Shown here in pieces: positions 24,836 through 35,227 of a DNA stretch of 64,000 nucleotides. The DNA comes from Lineus longissimus. Lineage: Eukaryota; Nemertea; Pilidiophora; Heteronemertea; Lineidae. The notes below the pieces were generated by a model, which was not told the origin of the DNA, did no database searches, and was given only the letters and a program-made list of their open reading frames with translations. The translations under genes and the position numbers were made by a program. Numbering within the stretch: position 1 is the first letter of the stretch; each line of letters opens with the position of its first letter. The stretch covers positions 1,800,001 to 1,864,000 of the forward strand of contig NC_088319.1 in assembly GCF_910592395.1 (NCBI RefSeq), written 5' to 3'.

Positions 24836-27800
24836 GGAGGGTCATGACGCCAATGTCGATGGAACTGGAACAGGACAGGGCCACAGGAAACATAAAGCTG
24901 TGGTAACTGAAGATGGAGTTAAAATTGATTTGGAGACTGTTAATAGAGCCTTTCTTGAATTAGCAGAGAAAGGTCGTCCAGATACTGTCAAGATATTGAT
25001 AGATGCTGGGGCTGATGTTAATGCCAAAGACATTAACAATGACATACTCTTGCTTGCATCAGCATCTGGAGGTCATTCTGATACTGTAAAGATATTGATA
25101 GATGCTGGGGCTGATGTTGATGCCAAGGACATTAACAATGTCACACCCTTGCTTGCATCAGCATCGGGAGGTCATTCTGATACTGTAAAGATATTGATAG
25201 ATGCTGGGGCTGATGTTGATGCAAAGAGCACTAACAATGACACACCCTTGCTTGTATCAGCACGGAGAGGTCATTCTGATACTGTCAAGATATTGACAGA
25301 TGCTGGGGCTGATGTTGATGCCAAGGACATTATCAATGACACACCCTTGCATTATTCAGCATGGGAAGGTCATTCTGATACTGTCAAGATATTGACAGAT
25401 GCTGGGGCTGATGTTGATGCCAAGGACATTATCAATGTCACACCCTTGCTTGCATCAGCACGGGGAGGTCATTCTGATACTGTAAAGATATTGATAGATG
25501 CTGGGGCTGATGTTGATGCAAAGAGCACTAACAATGACACACCCTTGCATGCATCAGCATTGAGAGGTCATTCTGATACTGTCAAGATATTGACAGATGC
25601 TGGGGCTGATGTTGATGCCAAGACAACTTACAATGACACACCCTTGCTTGCATCAGCATGGGAAGGTCATTCTGATACTGTCAAGATATTGATAGATGCT
25701 GGGGCTGATGTTGATGCCAAGACCACTAACAATGACACACCCTTGCTTGCATCAGCACGGGGAGGTCATTCTGATACTGTCAAGATATTGATAGATGCTG
25801 GGGCTGATGTTGATGCCAAGACCACTAACAATGACACACCCTTGCTTGCATCAGCACGGGGAGGTCATTCTGATACTGTCAAGATATTGATAGATGCTGG
25901 GGCTGATGTTAATGCAAAGGGCACTAACAATGTCACACCCTTGCTTGCATCAGTACGGAGAGGTCATTCTGATACTGTCAAGATATTGATAGATGCTGGG
26001 GCTGATGTTGATGCAAAGGACACTAACAATGACACACCCTTGCTTGCATTAGCATGGGAAGGTCATTCTGATACTGTTAAGAAATTGATAGATGCTGGGG
26101 CTGATGTTGATGCAAAGGACACTAACAATGACACACCCTTGCTTGCATTAGCATGGGAAGGTCATTCTGATACTGTTAAGAAATTGATAGATGCTGGGGC
26201 TGATGTTGATGCAAAGGACACTAACAATGTCACACCCTTACTTGCATCAGCACGGGGAGGTCATTCTGATACTATCAAGATATTGATAGATGCTGGGGCT
26301 GATGTTGATGCAAAGGACACTAACAATGACACACCCTTGCATGCATCAGCATGGGAAGGTCATTCTGATACTGTCAAGATATTGATAGATGCTGGGGCTG
26401 ATGTTGATGCCAAGAACACTGACAATGACACACCCTTGCTTGCATCAGCATGGGAAGGTCATTCTGATAATGTCAAGATATTGATAGATGCTGGGGCTGA
26501 TGTTAATGCCAAGGACACTAACAATGTCACACCCTTGCTTGCATCAGCATTGGAAGGTAATTCTGATACTGTCAAGATATTGATAGATGCTGGGGCTGAT
26601 GTTAATGCAAAGGGCACTAACAATGTCACACCCTTGCTTGCATCAGCATTAAAAGGTAATTCTGATACTGTCAAGATATTGATACATGCTGGGGCTGATG
26701 TTAATGCAAAGGGCGCTAACAATGACACACCCTTGCTTGCATCAGCATGGGGACGTCATTCTGATACTGTCAAGATATTGATAGATGCTGGGGCTGATGT
26801 TGATGCCAAGAACACTGACAATGTCACACCCTTGCATGCATCAGCACAGGAAGGTCTTTCTGATACTGTCAAGATATTGATAGATGCTGGGGCTGATGTT
26901 AATGCAAAGGGCGCTAACAATGCCACACCCTTACTTGTATCAGCATGGGGAGGTCATTCTGATACTGTCAAGATATTGATAGATTCTGGGGCTGATGTTG
27001 ATGCCAAGGACACTAACAATGTCACACCCTTGCATCAAGCAACTAGAAGAGGGGAGTTACAAGTAGTTGTGGGACTCATACTAAAGGGGGCTAATGTGAA
27101 TCTTAAGAACAACTGTGGTGTGATACCTATTCATCTGGCAGTAGAAGGTAGATACATACAAATCATAAATGAACTAATGAACAAAACTGATTTAGCTGAC
27201 CCTGGTGCACTCTCGATATTACACTCTTTATTACTGGAAACCGATATTGGTATGCTGAAGATTATGTGCCGCAATTCATCAGTCTACCGTGCTTGTGGCA
27301 ATTACGGGAGGACCTTACTCCATGTTGCCGGACAACTCGGCTGCCATGAATACATTCAACATTTAACAACATGTGATGGAGTCCAGGTTAATCACAAAGA
27401 TCACTTTGGAAAGAGTTCACTCCACTACGCCGTAGAGATTGGGAATGAAGAGACAATACATGAACTTCTAGAAGCTGGTTGTGATGTTCATGAATTAGAC
27501 TTAGCGCAGAAGTCAGTTTTGCACCATGCTGCAATAAATGGACACTGCAATCTTATAGGATTTTTCATTGAAAAATATAGGTTAGATCCATATCAGGCTG
27601 ATGTTGATGACAGGAACTGTCTCCATTATGCTGTGATCTATCGAAATGAGGACGTAGTGGCCCTGTTGATGGAGAAATACAGTGATCCTAGGAAGGATGC
27701 AAGGGACTATCGAAACAAGACACCGACTGACTACTTGCATCAGTGTGAAGAAGGCAGTTTGACATCAAAATACCTTCGAGGCTGGACATCAGGAGTTACT

Positions 27801-29192
27801 GCAATTGAGCTTGGTAACACCGAAAGTGATGATCATACTGCCGGAGAATGCTCTGATATTACAAATATTCCTGACTTGTGCAAAATTTCAGAACAACCAT
27901 ACATTGGGTCTGTAATGGCAATCACAGGACACGATAATGTAAAATTTGTCAAATATGTTAAAGAAAAGGTGCAACAAGTTATAAAAGAGGTACTACCACA
28001 GATCACGGAAGTGAAGGTTATTGGGGTTGGAAGTTCATTTGAGGCATCAAAGCATGGCATGCCTGATGAATTTGATTTTTTGGTGAAGTTGGGACATATT
28101 TATTATGATTATGAAAAATATGATAAACATGAAGGATATCAAAATATGAAGAATTTTCTTTTCATAGATAATTCTCAGGAACCTAAGGTCATTGGGTCAT
28201 ATGGGATGTGGGTGTGGAGCAGACTCATGGAATATTGGAGTGATTGCGTATCAAACAAAAAGGCCACACGAAGTGATGGTGATCGCAGCTTCTGTGTGTT
28301 ATCGCCACCACAGAGACATCCTGATCGTAAAACCTGCACGACATGGATCTGGCTGTACAGTGATGAAATGTTTACCGACTTGCCAATATCAATAGACTTG
28401 GTGCCTGCCATTGAGGTTGACATGAATAATTCTAAAATGAGTTCAGCATTGATGATTTTTAAGAGAATAGACTGCAAACAATCAAAAAAGTACATAGTTC
28501 CTAAAATTCCATACAGGACCAGCACGGTAGCACAAAACATTAAACCTGACAAACTTAATCAGCTTGGGCGGGACTCCTACCCAACAATTGAGGTGGATTA
28601 CCTCAAAGCTTTGGATAAACGGGTGAAGGCTGTCTTCATCACAGCAAAATGTGTGAGAAAGGCAGAGGTGTGTGGCTTCAAAATTAAAATCAACAAGGGT
28701 GATATGGTATGTGGCTACAAAATTAAAAACAACAATGTCAATATTAAGTCGGTCAGTGAGTTAGTAACCAGCTACAGATTGAAATCTGTATTCTTGCATC
28801 TGGTTGAACTGTTTCTGAAGTCAGACATGTCCCTCGGGAAAATGGTCCTGATGGTGTATGAACATTTAGAAAAGTGTCTCGAGAGAGATAATCTACCAAT
28901 GCCCATGAATAATAATGTCAATGTGTTGGCTGGGTCCAAGCTGAGTACAGAAGACAGCCTCCAGGTGACCAGGATCATGGCAAGGTTTGTCAGGCGTCTG
29001 TACGAGAGGGATGTCTCAGCTGAACAACGGGAGAGAGACCCAAGAGAAGAGGCTCAGGGACTAATGAGACTAAGAGCAGAGTACGAGCAGGAACTGGATG
29101 AATGGACTAAGACTAAGAGGGATGGATCTTGGATTGATCTGTGCAGGAAACCAACACTGAATCCAGTCCTGTTTCCAAAGCTTCCCAGGTAG
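23951..29192 (+). CDS. Ankyrin-repeat / Mab-21 (cGAS-like) nucleotidyltransferase fusion protein, last large exon
   Basis: Seen: one open frame of 1,734 codons from the first in-frame Met (23,988) to a TAG at 29,190. The frame is already open from 23,951, directly after a consensus 3' splice site (polypyrimidine then cttgcag), so 5' exons are probably missing and 23,988 may not be the true start. Residues 1-330 are charged, low-complexity and internally duplicated, with NLS-like RKRK at 79-82 and 230-233. Residues 332-1024 are 21 ankyrin units of 33 aa. Residues 1025 to about 1260 are diverged ankyrin repeats. Residues about 1290-1734 resemble the Mab-21/cGAS fold: GSS at 1348-1350, E1361-F-D1363 and a third acidic residue D1470 in an IDLVPAIE context. 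Known: these residues bind the two metals in cGAS-like enzymes that make cyclic dinucleotides. Inferred: a cGAS-like receptor whose ankyrin array handles ligand or partner binding. No H-C-C-C zinc thumb is visible. A non-catalytic Mab-21 role remains possible. Confidence 0.88.
24981..27059 (+). repeat. 21 x 99-bp ankyrin-coding tandem array
   Basis: Twenty-one consecutive 99-bp units, each encoding a 33-residue ankyrin repeat that starts at DTVKIL and includes the AGAD(V)(D/N)AK turn and TPL helix start. Units are nearly identical even at silent sites, which implies recent homogenisation by unequal exchange or gene conversion. Differences concentrate at a few fixed positions: the residues after AK (D/S/T/G/N then T/I), the D/V before TPL, L/H after it, and the W/R/L/S/Q plus G/E/K/R pair before the final GHS. 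Units 8 and 9 are identical in protein, and units 11 and 12 are nearly so. Confidence 0.95.
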
Positions 29193-29279
29193 TGACATTC
29201 AGTTACATCACACCAGTTTCTTTCTCGGTGTAGTTCAACCCTTTCTTCTGGAGACATAACCATGAACCTTTCAAAGCTG

Positions 29280-29285
29280 AATAAA
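29280..29285 (+). terminator. Polyadenylation signal AATAAA
   Basis: Canonical AATAAA about 90 bp after the stop codon of the ankyrin/Mab-21 gene, at a plausible distance for a short 3' UTR. Confidence 0.6.
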
Positions 29286-30890
29286 TGATAAATGCACTTA
29301 AGTCTATATGCTTACAGCAAAAAGTTCTTATGTCTCCTCAAATGCGTGGTTCTGCAATATATTGTGTCTATTCAAGCATTGTAGGTCTCTGGTAGCGCCT
29401 TGGGGACGGAATCAAAGCTGAGGTTCCTAATGTAACCAATGGTTAACAACCACAGGCTTCGTCATCAATGATAACTGTTATGAATTCGGTTCTCATTGAC
29501 TGATTGAGTTTATTTAGCTCATGTGTAAGTAACTCAAATGAAATGGCTACGGCCGTGTGTGAGCATCGGATCAATCTTTCGCAGACAAGTTATAACCATT
29601 CTGCTAAAGAAACATACTATATATGGGTATGGGGCAGAAGCAGCACAGTGGAAGAGAGTCGGTCTCTGGATCGAGAGGTTGTGGGTTTGACTCCCAGCTA
29701 AGTCACTGTTTGGTTCCCCTACTGGTCGAGTTCAAGTGAGAGTCTTCTGGTTGCTCCTTGAAATCCGTGATTGATTTCTGTGGAGACCAGGTAATCATAT
29801 GGTACCCCAAAAGTGCTTTGAACAGGGAAACATTGAAAAGCGCGATATAAGAACTCAACGTGATTATTTTATCATAGTTTATACTGGCTGATTTGCCAAA
29901 TATCATTTGACTGTTGTGACCTTGAATATTTGGTCAAATCTAAGGTGCTCAGCTGACAGATTGGGGGTGGGCCAATGAAAATGAGCCCACAGCTACATGT
30001 AAATATGGAATTGTGCAAATAGTATCAGAGCTGGTACCTATTAAATATTGCAGACACATTTATACTATATTTACTATATCCTTTGTACATATTACAGAGA
30101 AAATCGGATGACCATAGCTCAAACACTGGGACTATAAGAGCAGTTATGGAAATCAGACATTTTTGATAGTTCGCGCAACTATCTATTTTTTTATGTATTT
30201 TGATGTATCTTGATCATTCTCGTTTCACAATGTTACTTAATTAGCTTCCAACAATCATTTAGCACAGCTTAGTTAAGAATAACATTTAAACAATTTTTTA
30301 TAATTTGTTTTAATGAGCTTGTTTCATGTGTTATTGAGATTTTGGATCAGCCACTCAAAAACATGTTTGTGTTGGGCTATTTTTGAATTTCTGTCCCCAG
30401 GTGAATTTGTGTTGTAATACAAATGTAGTAGTTACATGTACTAGATTTCTTTGTGAATCTAATGTTATTATCTAAATTCAGATTTTGGACTCCAGACTGG
30501 GAACAATCATAATTAGTTTTCCTCTCTGTGATGATGAATGCATATTGAATTTATGAAGTTTTTGAAGCCAAATGGCAAACTTATGCCATTTAATCTCTGT
30601 GACCTCGAACAGTAGGTCAAATGGAAAAACTTGTGTAACAATTCATGTATGAGAGGTGGATATGATGATAATACTGTCATAAATTGAAGATTTGCTGCAC
30701 TTTTTATGTTTTAAGTTTTGGCCCTCTGGTGGCTAAATTAAGGGTCAGATTGAACTGAAATTAAGTGTCAAAGGTCATCTGACCGAGGGGATTATGTGTA
30801 CAAAATTTGAATTTCATAGGAGGTTATCTTAATATCAAACATATCTTATCTCGGTATCGCACATCAATTGTACTGTAGAAGAACAAAATG
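29286..30890. other. Intergenic, no gene recognised apart from the SINE
   Basis: AT-rich sequence with the SINE at 29,628. I looked for the terminal VWC exon of the M13 peptidase on the minus strand and did not find it. Confidence 0.5.
29628..29880 (+). mobile_element. tRNA-derived SINE
   Basis: Starts with a tRNA-like head: A-box AGCAGCACAGTGG, anticodon-like arm, and B-box GGGTTTGACTCCC at the usual spacing. An unrelated body follows, ending in a tail with GAAAAGCGCGATATAAGAAC. This tail motif recurs, inverted, at 58,880-58,990. Confidence 0.7.
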
Positions 30891-30898
30891 AAACATAC

Positions 30899-30994
30899 CT
30901 GAGCAAACCCAAGATAAAATAACTGATAGTCGGTCATATTTATCCCAGGCAGGGGGTGCTCTGACCCGTGAACTTTACGCCAGTCCTGATAAGC
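30899..30994 (-). CDS. Single exon of an M13 metallopeptidase (neprilysin / endothelin-converting-enzyme type)
   Basis: Seen on the minus strand: a 96-bp, 32-codon open segment preceded by a strong 3' splice site (tgttttgtttttcag) and followed by a consensus donor (GTATGT). It reads AYQDWRKVHGSEHPLPGI followed by a MTDYQLFYLGFAQ end. Known: the A-Y-x-x-W ... LPG(L/I) ... T-x-x-Q-L-F-F-x-x-F-A-Q pattern is the conserved region just before the C-terminal VWC segment of M13 zinc peptidases, which are type II membrane ectoenzymes that cleave small peptides. As I recall, family genes have an intron right after FAQ, which would match here. The HExxH and GENxADNGG exons upstream and the final VWC exon downstream were not found nearby, so this is either one exon of a gene with long introns or an orphan remnant. 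Confidence 0.78.
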
Positions 30995-31504
30995 CTGAAA
31001 AACAAAACATTTCCGAGTTAGGGCGCATGTCAAATATCACGGGGCTGAGAAAATGAACACGCTTGATCTCTCTCCCAGGCCTTTCAATTACATTGACACC
31101 CTTACACCTTGTAATTTTTTAACCTTTTTTGGGGACATGTTTTTTTCACTATTAAGCCTTTGGGGACATTTTGTGTGGCAAGCCATCGAAATTAGTTAAA
31201 AATTCAGTGGGCATTTGAAGTATGTCTCTTATTTTTTGTCGCCACATGAAAATGACACATTTGGGTGTATTGCAGGCATTAATTTATGACATTAAGGAAC
31301 AGAATTAAGCATGCTGAGGCATAGAAAAGGCTTCAGGGGTCAATTACCCCTACTATTCACGTCTCTTTTTTCATGATTGGCGAAAATTCATGAAAGAGAT
31401 AAAAACTTTCATGGTTTTTAGTTTAGTGGATTATGAAATAGCTTCCAGTTTTTCAAACCAATAAGTATTTTTTCGGATTTTTGATTATTACACATCTACT
31501 TATA

Positions 31505-31755
31505 GGTTAATCTAGGTTTTAGGCTTGACCTAGGTTGTATAGGCTTGACCTAGGTTGTATAGGCTTGACCTAGGTTTTCGGCTTGACCTAGGTTGTATGG
31601 GCTTGACCTAGGTTGTATAGGCTTGACCTAGGTTGTATAGGCTTGACCTAGGTTTTCGGCTTGACCTAGGTTGTATGGGCTTGACCTAGGTTGTATAGGC
31701 TTGACCTAGGTTTTCGGCTTGACCTAGGTTGTATGGGCTTGACCTAGGTTGTATA
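31505..31755. repeat. ~20-bp minisatellite (aggcttgacctaggttgtat)
   Basis: About twelve units, some with ttttc replacing tgtat, arranged as a higher-order pattern of two or three unit types. CCTAGG palindromes recur every unit. Confidence 0.9.
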
Positions 31756-31879
31756 ATACTATTTCTTATTGGTCAAAATGAATTCAGGATTCTCTTTATA
31801 TATTCGTTAAATGCTTTAGGTTTGAAGCACTGGGATGTTGATCAATGATAATTCTAAAACACCTTGGTTACAATGAACC

Positions 31880-32110
31880 ACAGTTTACAGTGTATAACGC
31901 ACTCAGTGCCTCATTTTGACGGCTGCAGTTATGATCAGGCAACCACGGCCTGCGTTGGTGCAAAATATGGAAGCGGTGAAAAGCAGTCAAAATCTCATTT
32001 TTTTGCGTAAATTGGTGTGTTTTATAATAGAAATGGATACCTCACTGATAGAAATGGTTGTCTCTCACCAAACACTGCTCGGGGAGAAGCGATTTTGCCC
32101 AAAATCTCAG
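31880..32110 (+). repeat. Dispersed repeat family R3, member 1
   Basis: Shares gcagttatg-t-a, tgcaaaatatggaa, aaaagcag-taaaaatc, taatagaaat-gatacc with the stretches at 38,395-38,600 (+) and 44,205-44,350 (-). Strongly diverged; origin unknown. Confidence 0.6.
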
Positions 32111-33054
32111 CCGCCAAATTGGTTTTGACCAATAATTTAGATGAGACATCATTGGTATAAATTCCTAAACCATTTAAAGCCTGATCTTCACCACTTCACA
32201 GAAAATATTTATTACAACTTTGCGAGACTGAGGTATTCTGAATGGCAGCTTTGGTAACTTACTGCGGTAGCTGAGCATGATTTTCATACAAGATTTTCCA
32301 GAGCGAAAACTTTTGTTCTGTGAGTATTTTGGCGTCATATGATGTAAACAACATTTTGCTCCAGAAACTCGGGCTTTATGGAGTGGCATTTCCGTGGAGA
32401 CTCGGGCTCCAACTTGTTAAAAGAACTTCTCAAACTGGGACCATATTCTCATGTACTTGTCCGCCAAACTTGGTATATTTTCTATTTCATGTTGAGTATG
32501 TTTCAACTTCAGTTCTATTGTTTGAGTATTCAGGGGCGGAGCTAGCATTTTGGTTTGGCGGGGGGGGAGCAGAAGTGTTTTTGGGTGTGAAATATGACAC
32601 TGCTTGAAATTTATGGGCCAAAATCATGTTCAAAAACACATTTTGGTGACTTCATGAGGCTTTTTGCACCTCCCCCCTCGTAGCTACAAACCTGAGATAG
32701 GGCGATATGTTGGACAAGTTGTAAACAGTTCATATTAGGGAGGTTGAGATCTGGGACTTATCACGGATCGAGTATGGATAAAAACGTACAGAAAATTCGT
32801 CCTCTTTCTACCGAGTATTCTTCGTATATGTATAAGGCTCCTTGATAAGTTGAAGACACTATCAAGGCAGAAATATTTGAATGCCTTTTATGTAGAAAGA
32901 GTTTTGGCTGCAAAAACGAAAATCTAATTACTGAGTCTAAATTACCATGGTAACTCAGAGTCGTTGTAAGACCGGTAATTTGGTATTACCACGTTCTGGT
33001 CTTGGTGGGTGGGATTGTGTATAGTCCATTCATAAATCTGTTGTCTGTGTTGTT

Positions 33055-33234
33055 TAGTAGAACCTCTCTATTAAGGACACCATTCGGTGTGACAAGTGTT
33101 GTCCTTAATAGAGAGGTGTCCTGATAAGAGAGCTCAAATTGAATGGAAACGATCAATTTGGGTCTAAAACTAGTGTCCTTGAGAGAGAAGTTGTATTAAA
33201 TAGAGTGGTGTCTGCTTAGGGAGGTCCACTACTG
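33055..33234. mobile_element. pogo/Tigger-type MITE 4
   Basis: Starts tagtagaacctctctattaa and ends gaggtccactactg. Diverged but with the same internal gtgtccttaatagagaggtg motif. Confidence 0.65.
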
Positions 33235-33884
33235 GTATTGGGTGTTATTATGCTATTTCATAAATATGCAAAATTGCAATTTCACGAACTTGCGAAATAA
33301 AAGGTTGAGAAATATTTCTGGGTTTACGGTAATGTTGGGCAATAAAATTAGATTTAAGAAAAACTGAACTCTTAAGAAATCGGTCCAGTATCTTTTGCAC
33401 AGCGGATCAAAAGGACGCGAACATTTACTTCTGAATAGTATAGTAAACCATGATAAAACTTGTGTATGTTATCTAAATATTTGTATTTCATCTTCTTGTA
33501 CTTGTTGTAAGACTTTGACTTTAACTTGGATGTTGTAGATCAATAATAAATTGAATTCTCTACCTGAACCTTATTTACATATTTTACTGATCTTCCTGGT
33601 CCCCCTTCATTAGAGATTTTTACGTGAATTTTCAGCCCCTTTTCATCTCCTCCTCAGGAGTGTACTGTGGCACGGCTTGACAAGCCAGCCACGGAGGAAT
33701 GCCTTTATGGCCTCATGTTTGGCGTTGGATCTTTGCCAGACAGGCTACAACCCGAGCACTTCCAATCAATGACCATTTCTACCCCTCGGTGGAGCAGCAA
33801 CAACTCCCCAAATTGGCTACAACTGGCAACACAGGGATCTTTGCCAGACAGGCTACCGCCAGTAACCATTTATACCCATCGAAC

Positions 33885-34500
33885 CAGGGTCCTAATGACC
33901 ACTGTGGTCAGAGACCTGTGCCAATACCGTGGCACCTCGCATCAAACCAGGGTCCTAATGACCGCTGTGGTCAGAGACCTGTGCCAATACCGCAGCCCCT
34001 CACATCAAACCAGGGTCCTGATGACCGCTGTGGTCAGAGACCTGTGCCAATACCGCAGCCCATCACATCAAACCAGGGTCCTAATGACCGCTGTGGTCAG
34101 AGACCTGTGCCAATACCGCAGCCCCTCACATCAAACCAGGGTCCTAATGACCGCTGTGGTCAGAGACCTGTGCCAATACCGCAGCCCCTCGCATCAAACC
34201 AGGGTCCTAATGACCGCTGTGGTCAGAGACCTGTGCCAATACCGCTGCCCCTCACATCAAACCAGGGTCCTAATGACCGCTGTGGTCAGAGACCTGTGCC
34301 AATACTACAGCCCCTCACATCAAACCAGGGTCCTAATGACCACTGTGGTCAGAGACCTGTGCCAATACTACAGCCCCTCACATCAAACCAGGGTCCTAAT
34401 GACCGCTGTGGTCAGAGACCTGTGCCAATACTGCAGCCCCTCACATCAAACCAGGGTCCTAATGACCGCTATGGTCAGAGACCTGTGCCAATACCGCAGC
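33885..34500 (+). repeat. 63-bp minisatellite, ten units, open in two frames
   Basis: About ten near-identical 63-bp units (accagggtcctaatgaccgc...cctgtgccaata). Because 63 is a multiple of three, two long frames run through it: 33,667-34,527 (286 codons, unit RVLMTAVVRDLCQYRSPSHQT) and 33,699-34,544 (281 codons, unit NQGPNDRCGQRPVPIPQPLTS). Upstream, ggatctttgccagacaggct is also duplicated. I cannot tell whether either frame is translated. No known domain; a Pro-rich secreted or cytoskeletal repeat protein is imaginable but unsupported. Confidence 0.75.
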
Positions 34501-34544
34501 CCCTCCTACCTGATACTTACACTATAAGCAGACCATTTATCTGA

Positions 34545-35227
34545 AGCGAAGAAGGTTGGTTTGATTTACGAAAGAAGAGACACGAATCAGCACCTGCTAT
34601 CAAATCATGAAATAGTCACAGCTACCGGAGCAAACCTACCATCTGCATTTAAACTAAACGTGAAAAGCAGGGCATGACTAACAGAACTTCCCTCAGGGTT
34701 TTAGCTGGTGCTAACAGTGATGACGCAGCCATACGCACTGAGGCTTCATGGGCGTTTCAGGAGCCATTCTAATCACCTCTACCACAGCAGAGAAAAGGTG
34801 ACACACCACGACAAAATGAGTCGCATGTCGCACAGAAGATGAGCCTAAAATGACACCAGGAAATAACAGAAGAAATTGATGTCGTCAGATTTTACAAAAG
34901 GCGGACAACAGTGAAATGAACAACCAGTCCATCTCAACCTGTCAAGCTCGGAGCGACATGCGACTATTTTTATCGTGGTTGGTCAAAAATACGAACCACA
35001 TCACTTTGGTTGTTCTTGGCGTTCGGTGATTTTTCGATCGAGTTGCACGTGCTGCATTGGATTGGATGGAATGGAGCCAAGCTCGAAGAGTTTTGTGCGG
35101 ACAAGCTGCTTAATTGTTGGTAAGTGTGACAGAATTGAATTGGACACCGTACTGTTGTCTCCCTGTACCAATGATGGAAACGTCAGAGGAGTATGAGGGA
35201 GGTTACCAGGACGTGTTGTCCATAATG
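34545..35227. other. 3' flank of the Penelope-like element
   Basis: No coding exon recognised. Probably in part the element's 3' untranslated sequence; its border could not be set because no matching terminal repeat was found. Confidence 0.4.

Noticed and set aside
26459-26728. Minus-strand open frames within the ankyrin array
   Set aside because: Antisense shadows of a repetitive coding array.
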